Source of the DNA: a virus
Direction: 5' to 3' (one strand)
DNA length: 64,000 bases
IMG/VR virus record: IMGVR_UViG_3300002494_000025
Span: 62,001 to 126,000 of that record
The notes below the pieces were generated by a model, which was not told the origin of the DNA, searched no databases, and was given only the letters and a program-made list of their open reading frames with translations. Position numbers and translations under genes: made by a program. Shown in pieces: positions 55,858 to 62,857 of the stretch. Position 1 is the first letter of the stretch. The number at the start of each line of letters is the position of its first letter.

Positions 55858-55904
55858 AATAACACCTCCCATGTTTTAATATTTTTTATTTTCTTCTGAT
55901 GTAC

Positions 55905-56215
55905 CACGGTAATGTCGTAGATGTACCACGGTATCTTTGTAAATACTTCTAAATTTTTCCATCATAAATACTATACTATACTACAATAGTATGGTATATA
56001 CTATACTACTATCTATCTCACCTGATTTCTTCAGGTGAAACTTACACCCTCGTTCTTTTTGATTTTCCTGGTATAAACTAACCAGGTTATATCAATTTGT
56101 AGAGAATTTTGTTGGGGATTTGTTGGGGATTTGTTAGGATTGTTGGGGATTTGTTGGTGAAACTTACACCCTCGTTCTTTTTGATTTTCCTGGTATAAAC
56201 TAACCAGGTTACGTC
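55905..56215. repeat. Non-coding spacer with direct repeats and hairpins
   Basis: About 600 bases (55873-56482) without a gene. It holds TGTACCACGGTA twice (55908 and 55930), a hairpin CACCTGATTTCTTCAGGTG (~56021), and a ~56-base direct repeat at ~56034-56089 and ~56156-56211. That repeat contains GTGAAACTTACACCCTCG and the hairpin CCTGGTATAAACTAACCAGG. Between the copies is TTGTTGGGGATT repeated several times. The paired hairpins may be terminators or binding sites for a regulator upstream of the tRNA cluster. Confidence 0.7.
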
Positions 56216-56434
56216 AATTTATTATAACACTTTTTGTTTTCTTTGTCAAGACAAGACAATAAGCAATAACAATAAGTATAAAATTGTAATAAAATAAAAA
56301 TACAAATTTCAACATTATAGAATGTGTACAATGACAATGTAAAACAATTATGTAACTTAATTGAGATAGTACTATCTTACTGTGGAAAGAAAAACAATGG
56401 AACAACATATTTGTCAAGATCAAAATTAAATAAA

Positions 56435-56460
56435 GATTGCAAATCTCAACATATTATTAT
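56435..56460 (+). promoter_or_regulatory. Motif A (early-type) promoter of tRNA-Ala
   Basis: ATTGCAAATCTCAACATATT followed by ATTAT, 22 bases before the tRNA. The ~80 bases leading into it are repeated before the suppressor tRNA. Confidence 0.78.
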
Positions 56461-56482
56461 ATGAAACGTGTGATATAGATGT

Positions 56483-56558
56483 GGGGCCGTAGCTCAGTTG
56501 GGAGAGCACTACCCTTGCAAGGTAGAGGCCGTGGGTTCAAATCCCATCGGCTCCACCA
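56483..56558 (+). tRNA. tRNA-Ala (anticodon UGC)
   Basis: A 76-base cloverleaf with encoded CCA. The acceptor GGGGCCG pairs with CGGCTCC, including G3:U70, the alanine identity pair. D arm GCTC/GAGC, anticodon arm CTACC-CTTGCAA-GGTAG with anticodon TGC, T arm GTGGG-TTCAAAT-CCCAT. All arms pair. It may help translation of GCA, the main alanine codon of the non-TAG genes. Confidence 0.95.
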
Positions 56559-56686
56559 GATTGAACAACATATTGATACAATGGATATGAACCTTGAGAA
56601 ATAAGGGCTTTTTTGTTTTAAAAAAGAGGTTCTACAAGAGGAAAAAACAATGGAACAATATATTTGTCAAGATCAAAATTGAAATA

Positions 56687-56712
56687 AAAATTGCAAATCT
56701 CAACATATTAAT
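56687..56712 (+). promoter_or_regulatory. Motif A (early-type) promoter of the suppressor tRNA
   Basis: AAATTGCAAATCTCAACATA followed by TTAATTA. The whole upstream block (GGAACAATATATTTGTCAAG onward) is a near copy of that before tRNA-Ala, so the promoter region was duplicated. Confidence 0.75.
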
Positions 56713-56730
56713 TATGGAGTGTGTGATATC

Positions 56731-56806
56731 GGGGGTGTAGCTCAACTGGGAGAGCAGCGGTCTCTAAAACCGTCGGTTGCGGGTTCGAACCCCGTCACCT
56801 CCACCA
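56731..56806 (+). tRNA. Amber suppressor tRNA (anticodon CUA) with alanine identity
   Basis: A 76-base cloverleaf with encoded CCA. Acceptor GGGGGTG pairs with CACCTCC; the third pair is G3:U70 and the discriminator base is A, both alanine-type. The D arm is GCTC-AACTGGGA-GAGC. The anticodon arm GCGGT-CTCTAAA-ACCGT has anticodon CTA, which reads UAG. T arm GCGGG-TTCGAAC-CCCGT. Known rule: G3:U70 is sufficient for charging by alanyl-tRNA synthetase in bacteria, so the prediction is that UAG is decoded as alanine. The stems differ from the neighbouring tRNA-Ala(UGC) in many places, so it is not a recent copy of it. Confidence 0.95.
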
Positions 56807-56812
56807 GATTTT

Positions 56813-57172
56813 GGGGACGAATGGTTTCGACGGAGGTAAGTCCTCTTCGGAAGCGGGTCGAGGTTACCTACCGTCCTCGTAAAAAAACGGTAGGAAAAAA
56901 ATAAGTGCCAACGAATACATTCCTCTTGCTGCCTAATTAACAGGTAGCCATCCACTACAAGGTTGGACCAGTACCTTGTAGTTGGGTGTGACTCAACTGG
57001 TCCGGTAACTCAGACGCGTCTCACGTCTGATGTTACTTTACTCAATGAGACTGGTCAATCAGTAGTTTGTCTGTGGACGACTGATTGATGAGATTTAAAT
57101 CACAGACTGTACCCGGAGATGCCGAGGTGGACTTACTTTCGGACGTGGGTTCGATTCCCACCGTCTCCACCA
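56813..57172 (+). ncRNA. ssrA: tmRNA (ssrA), tag peptide (A)ANEYIPLAA
   Basis: Begins GGGGACGAATGGTTTCGACG, the conserved tmRNA start, and ends with the T arm GTGGG-TTCGATT-CCCAC and acceptor CGTCTCC-ACCA. The acceptor pairs with GGGGACG and contains G3:U70, as in all tmRNAs. The resume codon is GCC at 56907; the tag reads ANEYIPLAA and stops with TAA (56934), not TAG. Pseudoknot-forming stems follow (CTACAAGG/CCTTGTAG, CAGACG/CGTCTG). Function: rescue of stalled ribosomes by trans-translation and tagging for proteolysis. It starts six bases after the suppressor tRNA, so the two are probably one transcript. Confidence 0.95.
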
Positions 57173-57210
57173 GAAAGACAGAAATTATATATGAATTATA
57201 TAGAAATTAC

Positions 57211-57224
57211 ATAACTTAAATATG
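57211..57224 (+). promoter_or_regulatory. Motif B-like promoter
   Basis: ATAACTTAAATATG upstream of the gene at 57266; the same sequence is repeated before its paralogue. Confidence 0.6.
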
Positions 57225-57265
57225 TAATTTTTTAAATGAATTTCAAATGAAACGGGGGTGTTATA

Positions 57266-57757
57266 ATGGTAAAAACAATAAGAGGAAACATTATTTTTAA
57301 AATGGATGTTAATTTTAGTGAATTGCATGATGTGGCTGAATTTTTAGAATTTGAATTCACTCGAGGATTCTAGAAACATGTTGAGATATCAGTTGTATCA
57401 CCAAAGATAGATAGTGTTCTGATGAAGAAATTGGCAAAAACATTAGCACCGTTGAAATCAAAAATAAACATAAAGTGGAATGGAGATACGTTGTTGATCA
57501 CATTTGATGTGAAGCCAATGTACGGATCGTATCCCAAAACATCGATTGATTATCTATATCCATTATTTGATGTAATTGAAGAATTGAAAAATATTGATCC
57601 TGACATTCGTTTTTCTGCTACTGTATCAACATCAAAAAATATGGACATAATAAGTCCTGATATTATAATTGGCTATGCAGAAGATTTACAAAAATATGCA
57701 AAACGTTGGATAGAAAATTGGGAAGTGGTATATCATAAACCATACGGAGCTATCTAA
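57266..57757 (+). CDS. Hypothetical protein, 163 aa, paralogue 1, one TAG
   Basis: The start follows GGGGGTGTTATA. One TAG (after LEFEFTRGF, about 57371) is followed by a long well-conserved region shared with the gene at 57990. An ATG downstream of the TAG (57422) has no ribosome binding site, so the full frame is favoured. The conserved part has IKWNGDTLLITFDVK and LYPLFDVIEELKNIDPDIRF, an alpha/beta fold. Function unknown. Conservation on both sides of the TAG between the two copies supports reading it. Confidence 0.72.
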
Positions 57758-57790
57758 TGATTCCAAAACAGTATTACGTTTGAACATAAA

Positions 57791-57821
57791 AAAGGTGGGA
57801 TTCATTCCCACCTTTATATTT
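57791..57821 (+). terminator. Hairpin terminator
   Basis: AAAGGTGGGA and TCCCACCTTT form the stem, followed by a T-rich tail. Confidence 0.8.
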
Positions 57822-57823
57822 TA

Positions 57824-57909
57824 GATGAGATTTAAATCACAGACTGTACCTGGAAATGTCGAAGAGGACTTACTTTCGGACGTGGGTTCAATTCTCACTG
57901 TCTCCACCA
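57824..57909 (+). pseudogene. tmRNA 3'-end remnant
   Basis: Eighty-six bases matching 57087-57172, the last part of the tmRNA including acceptor 3' strand and CCA, with scattered changes (T arm now GTGGGTTCAATTCTCAC). There is no 5' half nearby, so it cannot fold into a tmRNA. It is the leading edge of a tandem duplication that also copied the following gene. Confidence 0.85.
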
Positions 57910-57948
57910 GAAAGACAAAAATTATATATGAATTATACGGAAGTTATA

Positions 57949-57961
57949 TAACTTAAATATG
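57949..57961 (+). promoter_or_regulatory. Motif B-like promoter
   Basis: TAACTTAAATATG, the duplicated copy of the site at 57211. Confidence 0.6.
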
Positions 57962-57989
57962 TAATTTAGATGAAAACGGAGGTGTTATA

Positions 57990-58460
57990 ATGGCAAACAC
58001 AGTAAGAGGAAAATCTAATTTTAAAGTTGATGTCATTTTTAATGAACTACGTGATGTGATTAATTTTCTATACTTCAGACCTGAATTTTAGAAACATGTC
58101 GAAATAACAATTGTATCACCAAAGATAGATAGTGTTCTGATGAAGAAATTGGCAAAAACATTGGCACCGTTGAAATCAAAAATAAACATAAAGTGGGATG
58201 GAGATACGTTGTTGATCACATTTGATGTGAAAGAAACGTACGGATCGTATCTCAAAACATCGTTTGATTATCTATATCCATTATTTGATGCAATTGAAGA
58301 ATTGAAAAATATTGATCCTGACATTCGTATTTTTGCTACTGCATCAGCATCAAAAAATTCGGATATAGTATATCCTGAAGACATAATTTCGTATGCAGAA
58401 GACTTACGAAGCTATGCAAAACGTTGGTCGAAAAATTGGAAAATAGTATATCATATATAA
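57990..58460 (+). CDS. Hypothetical protein, 156 aa, paralogue 2, one TAG
   Basis: Tandem copy of the gene at 57266. GGAGGTGTTATA precedes ATG GCA AAC. The TAG (after FRPEF, ~58088) is at the same place, before KHVE. The N-terminal ~40 residues have diverged, while residues after KIDSVLMKKLAKT-type sequence are nearly identical until the last 25 residues. Function unknown. Retention of the in-frame TAG in both copies argues that it is translated. Confidence 0.72.
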
Positions 58461-58520
58461 ACCATACTCATACTAAACTATCTAATGAAATGTTAATTAT
58501 AATAAGGGGGGGTATCTATT

Positions 58521-58988
58521 ATGGAATATACAAGTAAAGGCAAAATGATAATGTATTTTGATGATGATTCCAAAACAATATTACATGGTGAACTTGTATT
58601 CAATGGATGGGGTACACTTGAACAATTTATTACAGATGATAATATTATATTTACAGTAGTTGAATCAACAGAATTGTTCGAAAATATCCATTATAGTAAG
58701 ATAGTATTTGATGAAGATTCTGTAACTAAAATACGAAGAAAAAATCCTACACTGTACAAAAAGATTGAGGAATATGTGGATAAAGAGTTTTATCTTGCAC
58801 TCATCGATAAAGCATTGAAATATGTGAGAAAAGAACACCCAGAATTTGAAACAGAAGAATTTGAAGAGGCGGCTGATGAAGTATTGGAAGAGTTAAAGGA
58901 AGAATACAAAGAGTTTGATGTGGTTGATAAAATAAATTATGTCCCAATGGATGTCAAAATAATTGAACTTGAGGATGAAAATAAATAA
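58521..58988 (+). CDS. Hypothetical protein, 155 aa
   Basis: Start after AAGGGGGGGGTATCTATT. The first half is beta-rich (GKMIMYFDDDSKTILHGEL) and the second is a long charged helix (ETEEFEEAADEVLEELKEEY). No TAG; alanines use GCN. Not recognised. Single gene between the paralogue pair and a terminator. Confidence 0.75.
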   Translation: MEYTSKGKMIMYFDDDSKTILHGELVFNGWGTLEQFITDDNIIFTVVESTELFENIHYSKIVFDEDSVTKIRRKNPTLYKKIEEYVDKEFYLALIDKALKYVRKEHPEFETEEFEEAADEVLEELKEEYKEFDVVDKINYVPMDVKIIELEDENK

Positions 58989-59017
58989 AACACACATATG
59001 AATATTTTGAACATAAC

Positions 59018-59050
59018 AAAAGGTGGGGTTTATTCCCACCTTTATATTTT
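59018..59050 (+). terminator. Hairpin terminator
   Basis: AAAGGTGGGG and CCCACCTTT around a short loop with a T-rich tail; same design as 57791-57821. Confidence 0.8.
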
Positions 59051-59077
59051 ATATGTACAATATGTTAAAAAAACTAA

Positions 59078-59103
59078 AAAACTTAAAATCAAACTTGATA
59101 TTG
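59078..59103 (+). promoter_or_regulatory. Two overlapping motif B-like sites
   Basis: AAACTTAAAATC followed by AAACTTGATATTG. Short frames beginning near 59121 follow, with no convincing product. Confidence 0.4.
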
Positions 59104-59217
59104 GGGTGAATTTCAATTGAATGGTTGGGTTGGATATGATATTTCCAAATGGTTCGAAGAATGTGGTGGTATGTGATATTATAAAACATTTTATATGTAT
59201 TGATAGGGTGAGAATGT

Positions 59218-59510
59218 ATGGAATATATAAATTTAGTATATCATGATGAGAATGTTTATCTCTACAATAATAATTTTTTAACTATAGACATGAATGATTG
59301 GATAGGAAGGATTAATCTAATAGTCACATCACCACCATACAATATCAAAAAATCCCCTTGTTATTGTTGTGTATATCTGATAGATCTTATCTGTTATATA
59401 CATTAACGGAACTTTATATGTGTATTCAGAACTTATGTTTATTAATACAACCAAATCTATTTTTCCATTTTTATTACTTGATAAACGTACGTCACTTTTG
59501 AGTGTCAATT
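59218..59510 (+). pseudogene. Degraded DNA methyltransferase remnant
   Basis: An ATG after AGGGTGAGAATGT starts a 62-residue frame with INLIVTSPPYNIKK, the catalytic motif IV (S/D/NPPY) of amino-methyltransferases of the N6-adenine/N4-cytosine type. The frame then breaks at TAA (59403). A shifted frame continues with TELYMCIQNLCLLIQPNLFF, reminiscent of the following ELYRVLKPGG segment. SAM-binding and target-recognition regions are missing. So this looks like a relic, not a working enzyme. The following ~100 bases hold no clear gene. Confidence 0.6.
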
Positions 59511-59515
59511 TTTGT

Positions 59516-59529
59516 AAAACTTAATAATG
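59516..59529 (+). promoter_or_regulatory. Motif B (late-type) promoter
   Basis: AAAACTTAATAATGG, a full match, about 130 bases before the GroES gene. Confidence 0.65.
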
Positions 59530-59656
59530 GGAAGACATATATGATATGGATGTGGAAGTGTTTGTATGAGTATGAAGATTGTACATGGTAGTGAGGTAAG
59601 AAAAACTTTAAAAATATAAAATCATTAATAGAGAATGGATAAGGAGGTGTGTATAT

Positions 59657-59923
59657 ATGAAACCATTGGGTGAGAGACTGTTGATAAAACCAATTAATGA
59701 AGAGAAAAAAACATCGGGTGGACTAATATTACCTTCAAATGATTCTGAGAACTTTATTAAAGGTATTATAGTTGGTGTGGGTGTTATACCGGAAGGATAC
59801 GAATCGGACAATTATACGTTGGGAGATGTTGTAGTATTTAATAAATATAGTGGTGTTGAAATTGTATTGGATGGGGAAACATATTACGTAGTAAATATAA
59901 GAGATGTGTTATTGAGGGTGTAA
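59657..59923 (+). CDS. groES: GroES co-chaperonin (Cpn10), 88 aa
   Basis: The lid of the GroEL chaperonin. Clear family features: MKPLGERLLIKPI at the start, KKTSGGLILP (mobile loop and following strand), GIIVGVGV, LGDVVVFNKYSGVEI and YVVNIRDVLLRV at the end. Full length for the family. Start follows AAGGAGGTGTGTATAT. No TAG. Phages such as T4 (gp31) make their own lid to let host GroEL fold the capsid protein; the same is likely here, with the gp23-like capsid as client. No GroEL gene in the window. Confidence 0.92.
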   Translation: MKPLGERLLIKPINEEKKTSGGLILPSNDSENFIKGIIVGVGVIPEGYESDNYTLGDVVVFNKYSGVEIVLDGETYYVVNIRDVLLRV

Positions 59924-59983
59924 ATTATGTAAATTAACTTGTTAAAATAATATAACTAATAACATAACAAATATTCAAATATT

Positions 59984-60016
59984 GGTGGGTGACAATAACA
60001 CCCACCTTTCTTTTTA
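59984..60016. terminator. Bidirectional hairpin terminator
   Basis: GGTGGGTG and CACCCACC form the stem, followed by T-rich sequence; it lies between the GroES gene and a converging membrane protein gene. Confidence 0.85.
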
Positions 60017-60036
60017 AAAAATTGTTACACTTTGTT

Positions 60037-60597
60037 TTATCCAATTATAACTTTGTTTGAAAATTTGATCACGTTTTTGTCAGATATTAATTCAATTGGT
60101 TTGTTGTTGTAATACGGATAATCAATTGACATTTTTCCTATTAACCAATATGTCTTTGTACCAACTGAACCAGTGACTTTGTATACGTTATATCCAAAAA
60201 ATATTAATACTGGATTTAGATAGTACAACTCTGCTATTGTGAACGTAATGGTTAACAGTAATAACGTTATGATACCTGATGTTACATCGAATATTGTTGA
60301 TATTAGTATTAACATAACATTTACTATTACTGAAAATATCATAGTTTTGTTACTCCATAAATGAACAGTTGTTCCTTTTGGTAGAGAGATTTTGTGGTAC
60401 CACTTATGACATTGAGACAATTTCTTTAATACAATACTTAGTGACAATAATAAAACGACAGATGTTAAAACAAACCAAATCCCGATGACATGTTGAAATA
60501 ATAACAACTGTGTCAATCCAAATGCTAAAAAATAAACTGTAAACATATTTAAACTGAATAAAATTTTTATAAACACATTTACAAGTGTCATTAACAT
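60037..60597 (-). CDS. Multi-pass membrane protein, 186 aa
   Basis: The start at 60597 follows GGAGGTGGGGTT; an upstream in-frame ATG at 60654 overlaps the promoter and has no ribosome binding site. Four hydrophobic segments are seen (for example VFIKILFSLNMFTVYFLAF and IITLLLLTITFTIAELY), with a basic loop between the second and third. The C-terminal ~50 residues are soluble and beta-rich. No TAG. Own motif A promoter, so probably an early membrane function such as superinfection exclusion, but no family is recognised. Confidence 0.72.
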   Translation of the reverse strand: MLMTLVNVFIKILFSLNMFTVYFLAFGLTQLLLFQHVIGIWFVLTSVVLLLSLSIVLKKLSQCHKWYHKISLPKGTTVHLWSNKTMIFSVIVNVMLILISTIFDVTSGIITLLLLTITFTIAELYYLNPVLIFFGYNVYKVTGSVGTKTYWLIGKMSIDYPYYNNKPIELISDKNVIKFSNKVIIG

Positions 60598-60652
60598 AAC
60601 CCCACCTCCTTCATACTTCCTATGTAAACACATATTATTTTTCGTGTCGTAC

Positions 60653-60680
60653 AATAATAATATGTTTGATTTTGCAATAT
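60653..60680 (-). promoter_or_regulatory. Motif A (early-type) promoter
   Basis: On the minus strand TTGCAAAATCAAACATATTA then TTATTGT; it faces the membrane protein gene. Confidence 0.75.
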
Positions 60681-60734
60681 TGGAAGTGTAAATTTTATAT
60701 AGTCTATATGGTTATGAACAATGTAAACATCACA

Positions 60735-60956
60735 TGTTTCGACGAGTGGCCGGCCCACCGACAGACACAAATGTTGAGGTGTAAATAAAAATTAATATAA
60801 TTTTTATTTATAGTTGGCAGGATAAAAACTATAAAAAACTTTTATATTCAATCATGTTACTATTGTTAATAATATGCCATTATTCAAAGAAAAATTAACT
60901 GTCTCCTAGATAATAATATAATATATATTATATATATAACTGGTCTAGTAACTGAC
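60735..60956 (-). repeat. Right arm of the ~60 kb-spaced inverted repeat
   Basis: Reverse complement of about 583-835: TATTCAAAGAAAAATTAACT, then GTCTCCTAGATAATAATA, ATAAAAATTAATATAATTTT and AGTTGGCAGGATAAAAA all match in order. A GC-rich patch (GGCCGGCCCACCGAC) lies at its left end, as in the other arm. No gene is present between 60680 and 61420. Confidence 0.85.
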
Positions 60957-61330
60957 AATTGTCATATCACAGTATATGTACTAGTACTAGATATTATATA
61001 TATATAACTAGTCTAGTAACTGATAAACTGTTATATTACAATGTATATACTTAGCACTAGTATTAATAACTTGGTAAATTGTTATATTACAGATATATAT
61101 AACTAGTACTAGTATCAGTAACTGATAAATTGCCATGTTACATGTTACAGATACATAATTAGTACTATTAACTATTATAGAATAGATAAAATCTATTATA
61201 TATATCAGTTACAGTTATAATCATGATCATGATATGTTTGTTTTTGACGTAGTTAATTAATTATATTAATTAATTGTCAATTGTGTTGTTTATATATATT
61301 ACCAGTTAATATAAATAACATATTATCATT
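60957..61330. repeat. AT-rich degenerate repeats and palindromes
   Basis: Several imperfect copies of ATATATAACTAGTCTAGTAA and CTGATAAATTGTTATATTAC, similar to units at 1-600 but inverted in overall orientation. Small palindromes include ATCATGATCATGAT and TTAATTAATTATATTAATTA. No gene is seen. Confidence 0.65.
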
Positions 61331-61344
61331 TTAGTTGTTTGTTA

Positions 61345-61371
61345 AAATTGTAAAGTTGAACATATTATTTA
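61345..61371 (+). promoter_or_regulatory. Motif A (early-type) promoter
   Basis: AAAATTGTAAAGTTGAACAT then ATTATTT. A motif B-like AAACTTAAATCAATG lies just downstream (about 61386), so the gene at 61421 may be used in both phases. Confidence 0.7.
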
Positions 61372-61420
61372 TGTGGTGTGTGAAAAAACTTAAATCAATG
61401 GTAGAAAGGAGTGGGTTTTT

Positions 61421-62227
61421 ATGATAATTAGGTATGGGATATTTGAAATTATGGTGTCTGAACTAGTAAGTTTACTTTCCAAAACTTTATTGGATGAGAT
61501 TTTAAATAAGATTTCTGATACTAAAACAGTCACATATGAATTAATTCTTGATATCTTGAATGACGTAAACATAGATAACTATGATGAAATTATAAAAAAA
61601 GACATTGAACGTTTAATTAACATTCATCTTGTCATTGATAATAAAGATAGTAGTTATATAGCAATAGATTTTCCACTCATAAAAATGTTGTATGTGACAG
61701 AACCAACCACTTGTGTTCTTGACAAAATAAAAATTGACTTTCCAAATATAAACAATCTCATAAATAATTTCAGGTATATAATTCAACCATTACATTCAAT
61801 TATTAACGACAAATCTCATACTAATGAAGTTAACAAAAAAATTTTAAATCATCCAAATACACAAGAATACTTACTAATTGAGGAACATATGATGAATATC
61901 CTATCTAGGTATCTTTTTAAATATATTAATTATCTGGAGTATCAAATATTGTTGTTAGTGTTGTTTAAATTATCAAAGATAATGATTAATAGTAGTAATA
62001 GTAAGATGTTGGGTATAGTTACTGTTGATGAAGATATTACATGTGACGAAAACAATTCACATATGTGTAAATGGGTCTATGGAATATTTGATGTTTCCAA
62101 ACCAGATCTTGAAAAGGTTATGAAATTACACATTAATTTTTTGTTAAAAAAATACAACAACCACAATACAAAGATACAGTACGAATATATATCCGTTCTT
62201 CCAACTATAACGAAGATGTCAACATGA
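61421..62227 (+). CDS. Hypothetical protein, 268 aa
   Basis: The start follows AAAGGAGTGGGTTTTT. No TAG; stop TGA. Mostly helical and Ile/Leu/Asn-rich, with a pair of cysteines in DEDITCDENNSHMCKWVYG near residue 210, perhaps a metal site with the neighbouring histidine. Not recognised. First gene to the right of the inverted repeat and directly before the AcrIII-1 gene, so an early host-takeover or anti-defence function is possible by association. Confidence 0.75.
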   Translation: MIIRYGIFEIMVSELVSLLSKTLLDEILNKISDTKTVTYELILDILNDVNIDNYDEIIKKDIERLINIHLVIDNKDSSYIAIDFPLIKMLYVTEPTTCVLDKIKIDFPNINNLINNFRYIIQPLHSIINDKSHTNEVNKKILNHPNTQEYLLIEEHMMNILSRYLFKYINYLEYQILLLVLFKLSKIMINSSNSKMLGIVTVDEDITCDENNSHMCKWVYGIFDVSKPDLEKVMKLHINFLLKKYNNHNTKIQYEYISVLPTITKMST

Positions 62228-62232
62228 AACTA

Positions 62233-62260
62233 AAAATTGTAAATTCTAACATATTATTAT
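62233..62260 (+). promoter_or_regulatory. Motif A (early-type) promoter of the ring nuclease gene
   Basis: AAAATTGTAAATTCTAACAT then ATTATTATT, about 75 bases before the gene at 62337. Confidence 0.75.
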
Positions 62261-62336
62261 TGGGTGGTTGGGTAAACGGTCTGTCGGTACGGTATCAATA
62301 AAATAAATCCACAACATGAGAGGAGGTTGATTGGTT

Positions 62337-62687
62337 ATGATAATTATATCGAACAGTTTTTCACCGAATATGTTACCATCAATGGTAGCGGCTAAAGTTA
62401 ATATTGTAGAGGTAACAAGGGAAGAATTTGTGGAACAGGTCAAAAAACTCACTAGTGAGTTGTCCTATCAATCAATCGTCGGTCACAAAGCAACAGCAGA
62501 TGTACTTTCTCAGATACTTGGTTTTCGAGTTGTTGAAAACAGAGTGAATTACACAGTACAAGACGGAGATATTGTTGTGGTTTTCACCCCGGGTATAAGA
62601 TTGGAAGAGGGGAAGGTTTTGTCTGAGGATGAACTTAAAAAATTACCCGGGAGGTACTTCATTGTAACAGTTCGAATTCAGGAATGA
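62337..62687 (+). CDS. AcrIII-1-type viral ring nuclease (DUF1874), 116 aa
   Basis: Degrades cyclic tetra-adenylate (cA4), the alarm molecule of type III CRISPR systems. The sequence follows the family closely: SNSFSPNML at the N-terminus (family NAFSxNML), SIVGHKATADVLSQILG with the catalytic histidine at about residue 49, VVENRVNY, and IRLEEGKVLSEDELKKLPG with the conserved arginine and glutamate. Full length for the family. The start at 62337 follows GAGGAGG with normal spacing. No TAG, motif A promoter: consistent with early expression before the host defence acts. Confidence 0.9.
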   Translation: MIIISNSFSPNMLPSMVAAKVNIVEVTREEFVEQVKKLTSELSYQSIVGHKATADVLSQILGFRVVENRVNYTVQDGDIVVVFTPGIRLEEGKVLSEDELKKLPGRYFIVTVRIQE

Positions 62688-62702
62688 GGAGGTATTTGTT
62701 GT

Positions 62703-62774
62703 ATGAACAGACTTAGTAAATCGAAGAATAGTGAGAAATTAAATGTTAGCAAACAAATTGATCAAAAAGATTAA
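62703..62774 (+). CDS. Possible 23-residue peptide
   Basis: GAGGAGGTATTTGTTGT precedes an ATG and a short basic, polar frame (MNRLSKSKNSEKLNVSKQ) ending at TAA. The ribosome binding site is strong, but the product is too short to judge. It may be a leader peptide or a decayed gene. Confidence 0.3.
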   Translation: MNRLSKSKNSEKLNVSKQIDQKD

Positions 62775-62857
62775 AACAATGTTAAATAGTACACAAAAAA
62801 TGATAATACTCAAAATGAATAATAGAAAATTTTTGTTTTTGTTATAACGTCCCTGGT

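Noticed and set aside
56731-56806. The CTA anticodon read as a leucine tRNA for codon CTA
   Set aside because: Anticodon CTA pairs with codon TAG; leucine CTA codons need anticodon TAG. The short variable loop also excludes a leucine-type tRNA.
56764-56955. Protein frames across the tRNA/tmRNA cluster on both strands
   Set aside because: They overlap well-folded tRNA and tmRNA genes and have no ribosome binding sites.
57824-57909. A second tmRNA or tRNA gene
   Set aside because: Only the 3' portion is present; there is no matching 5' acceptor strand or D region upstream.
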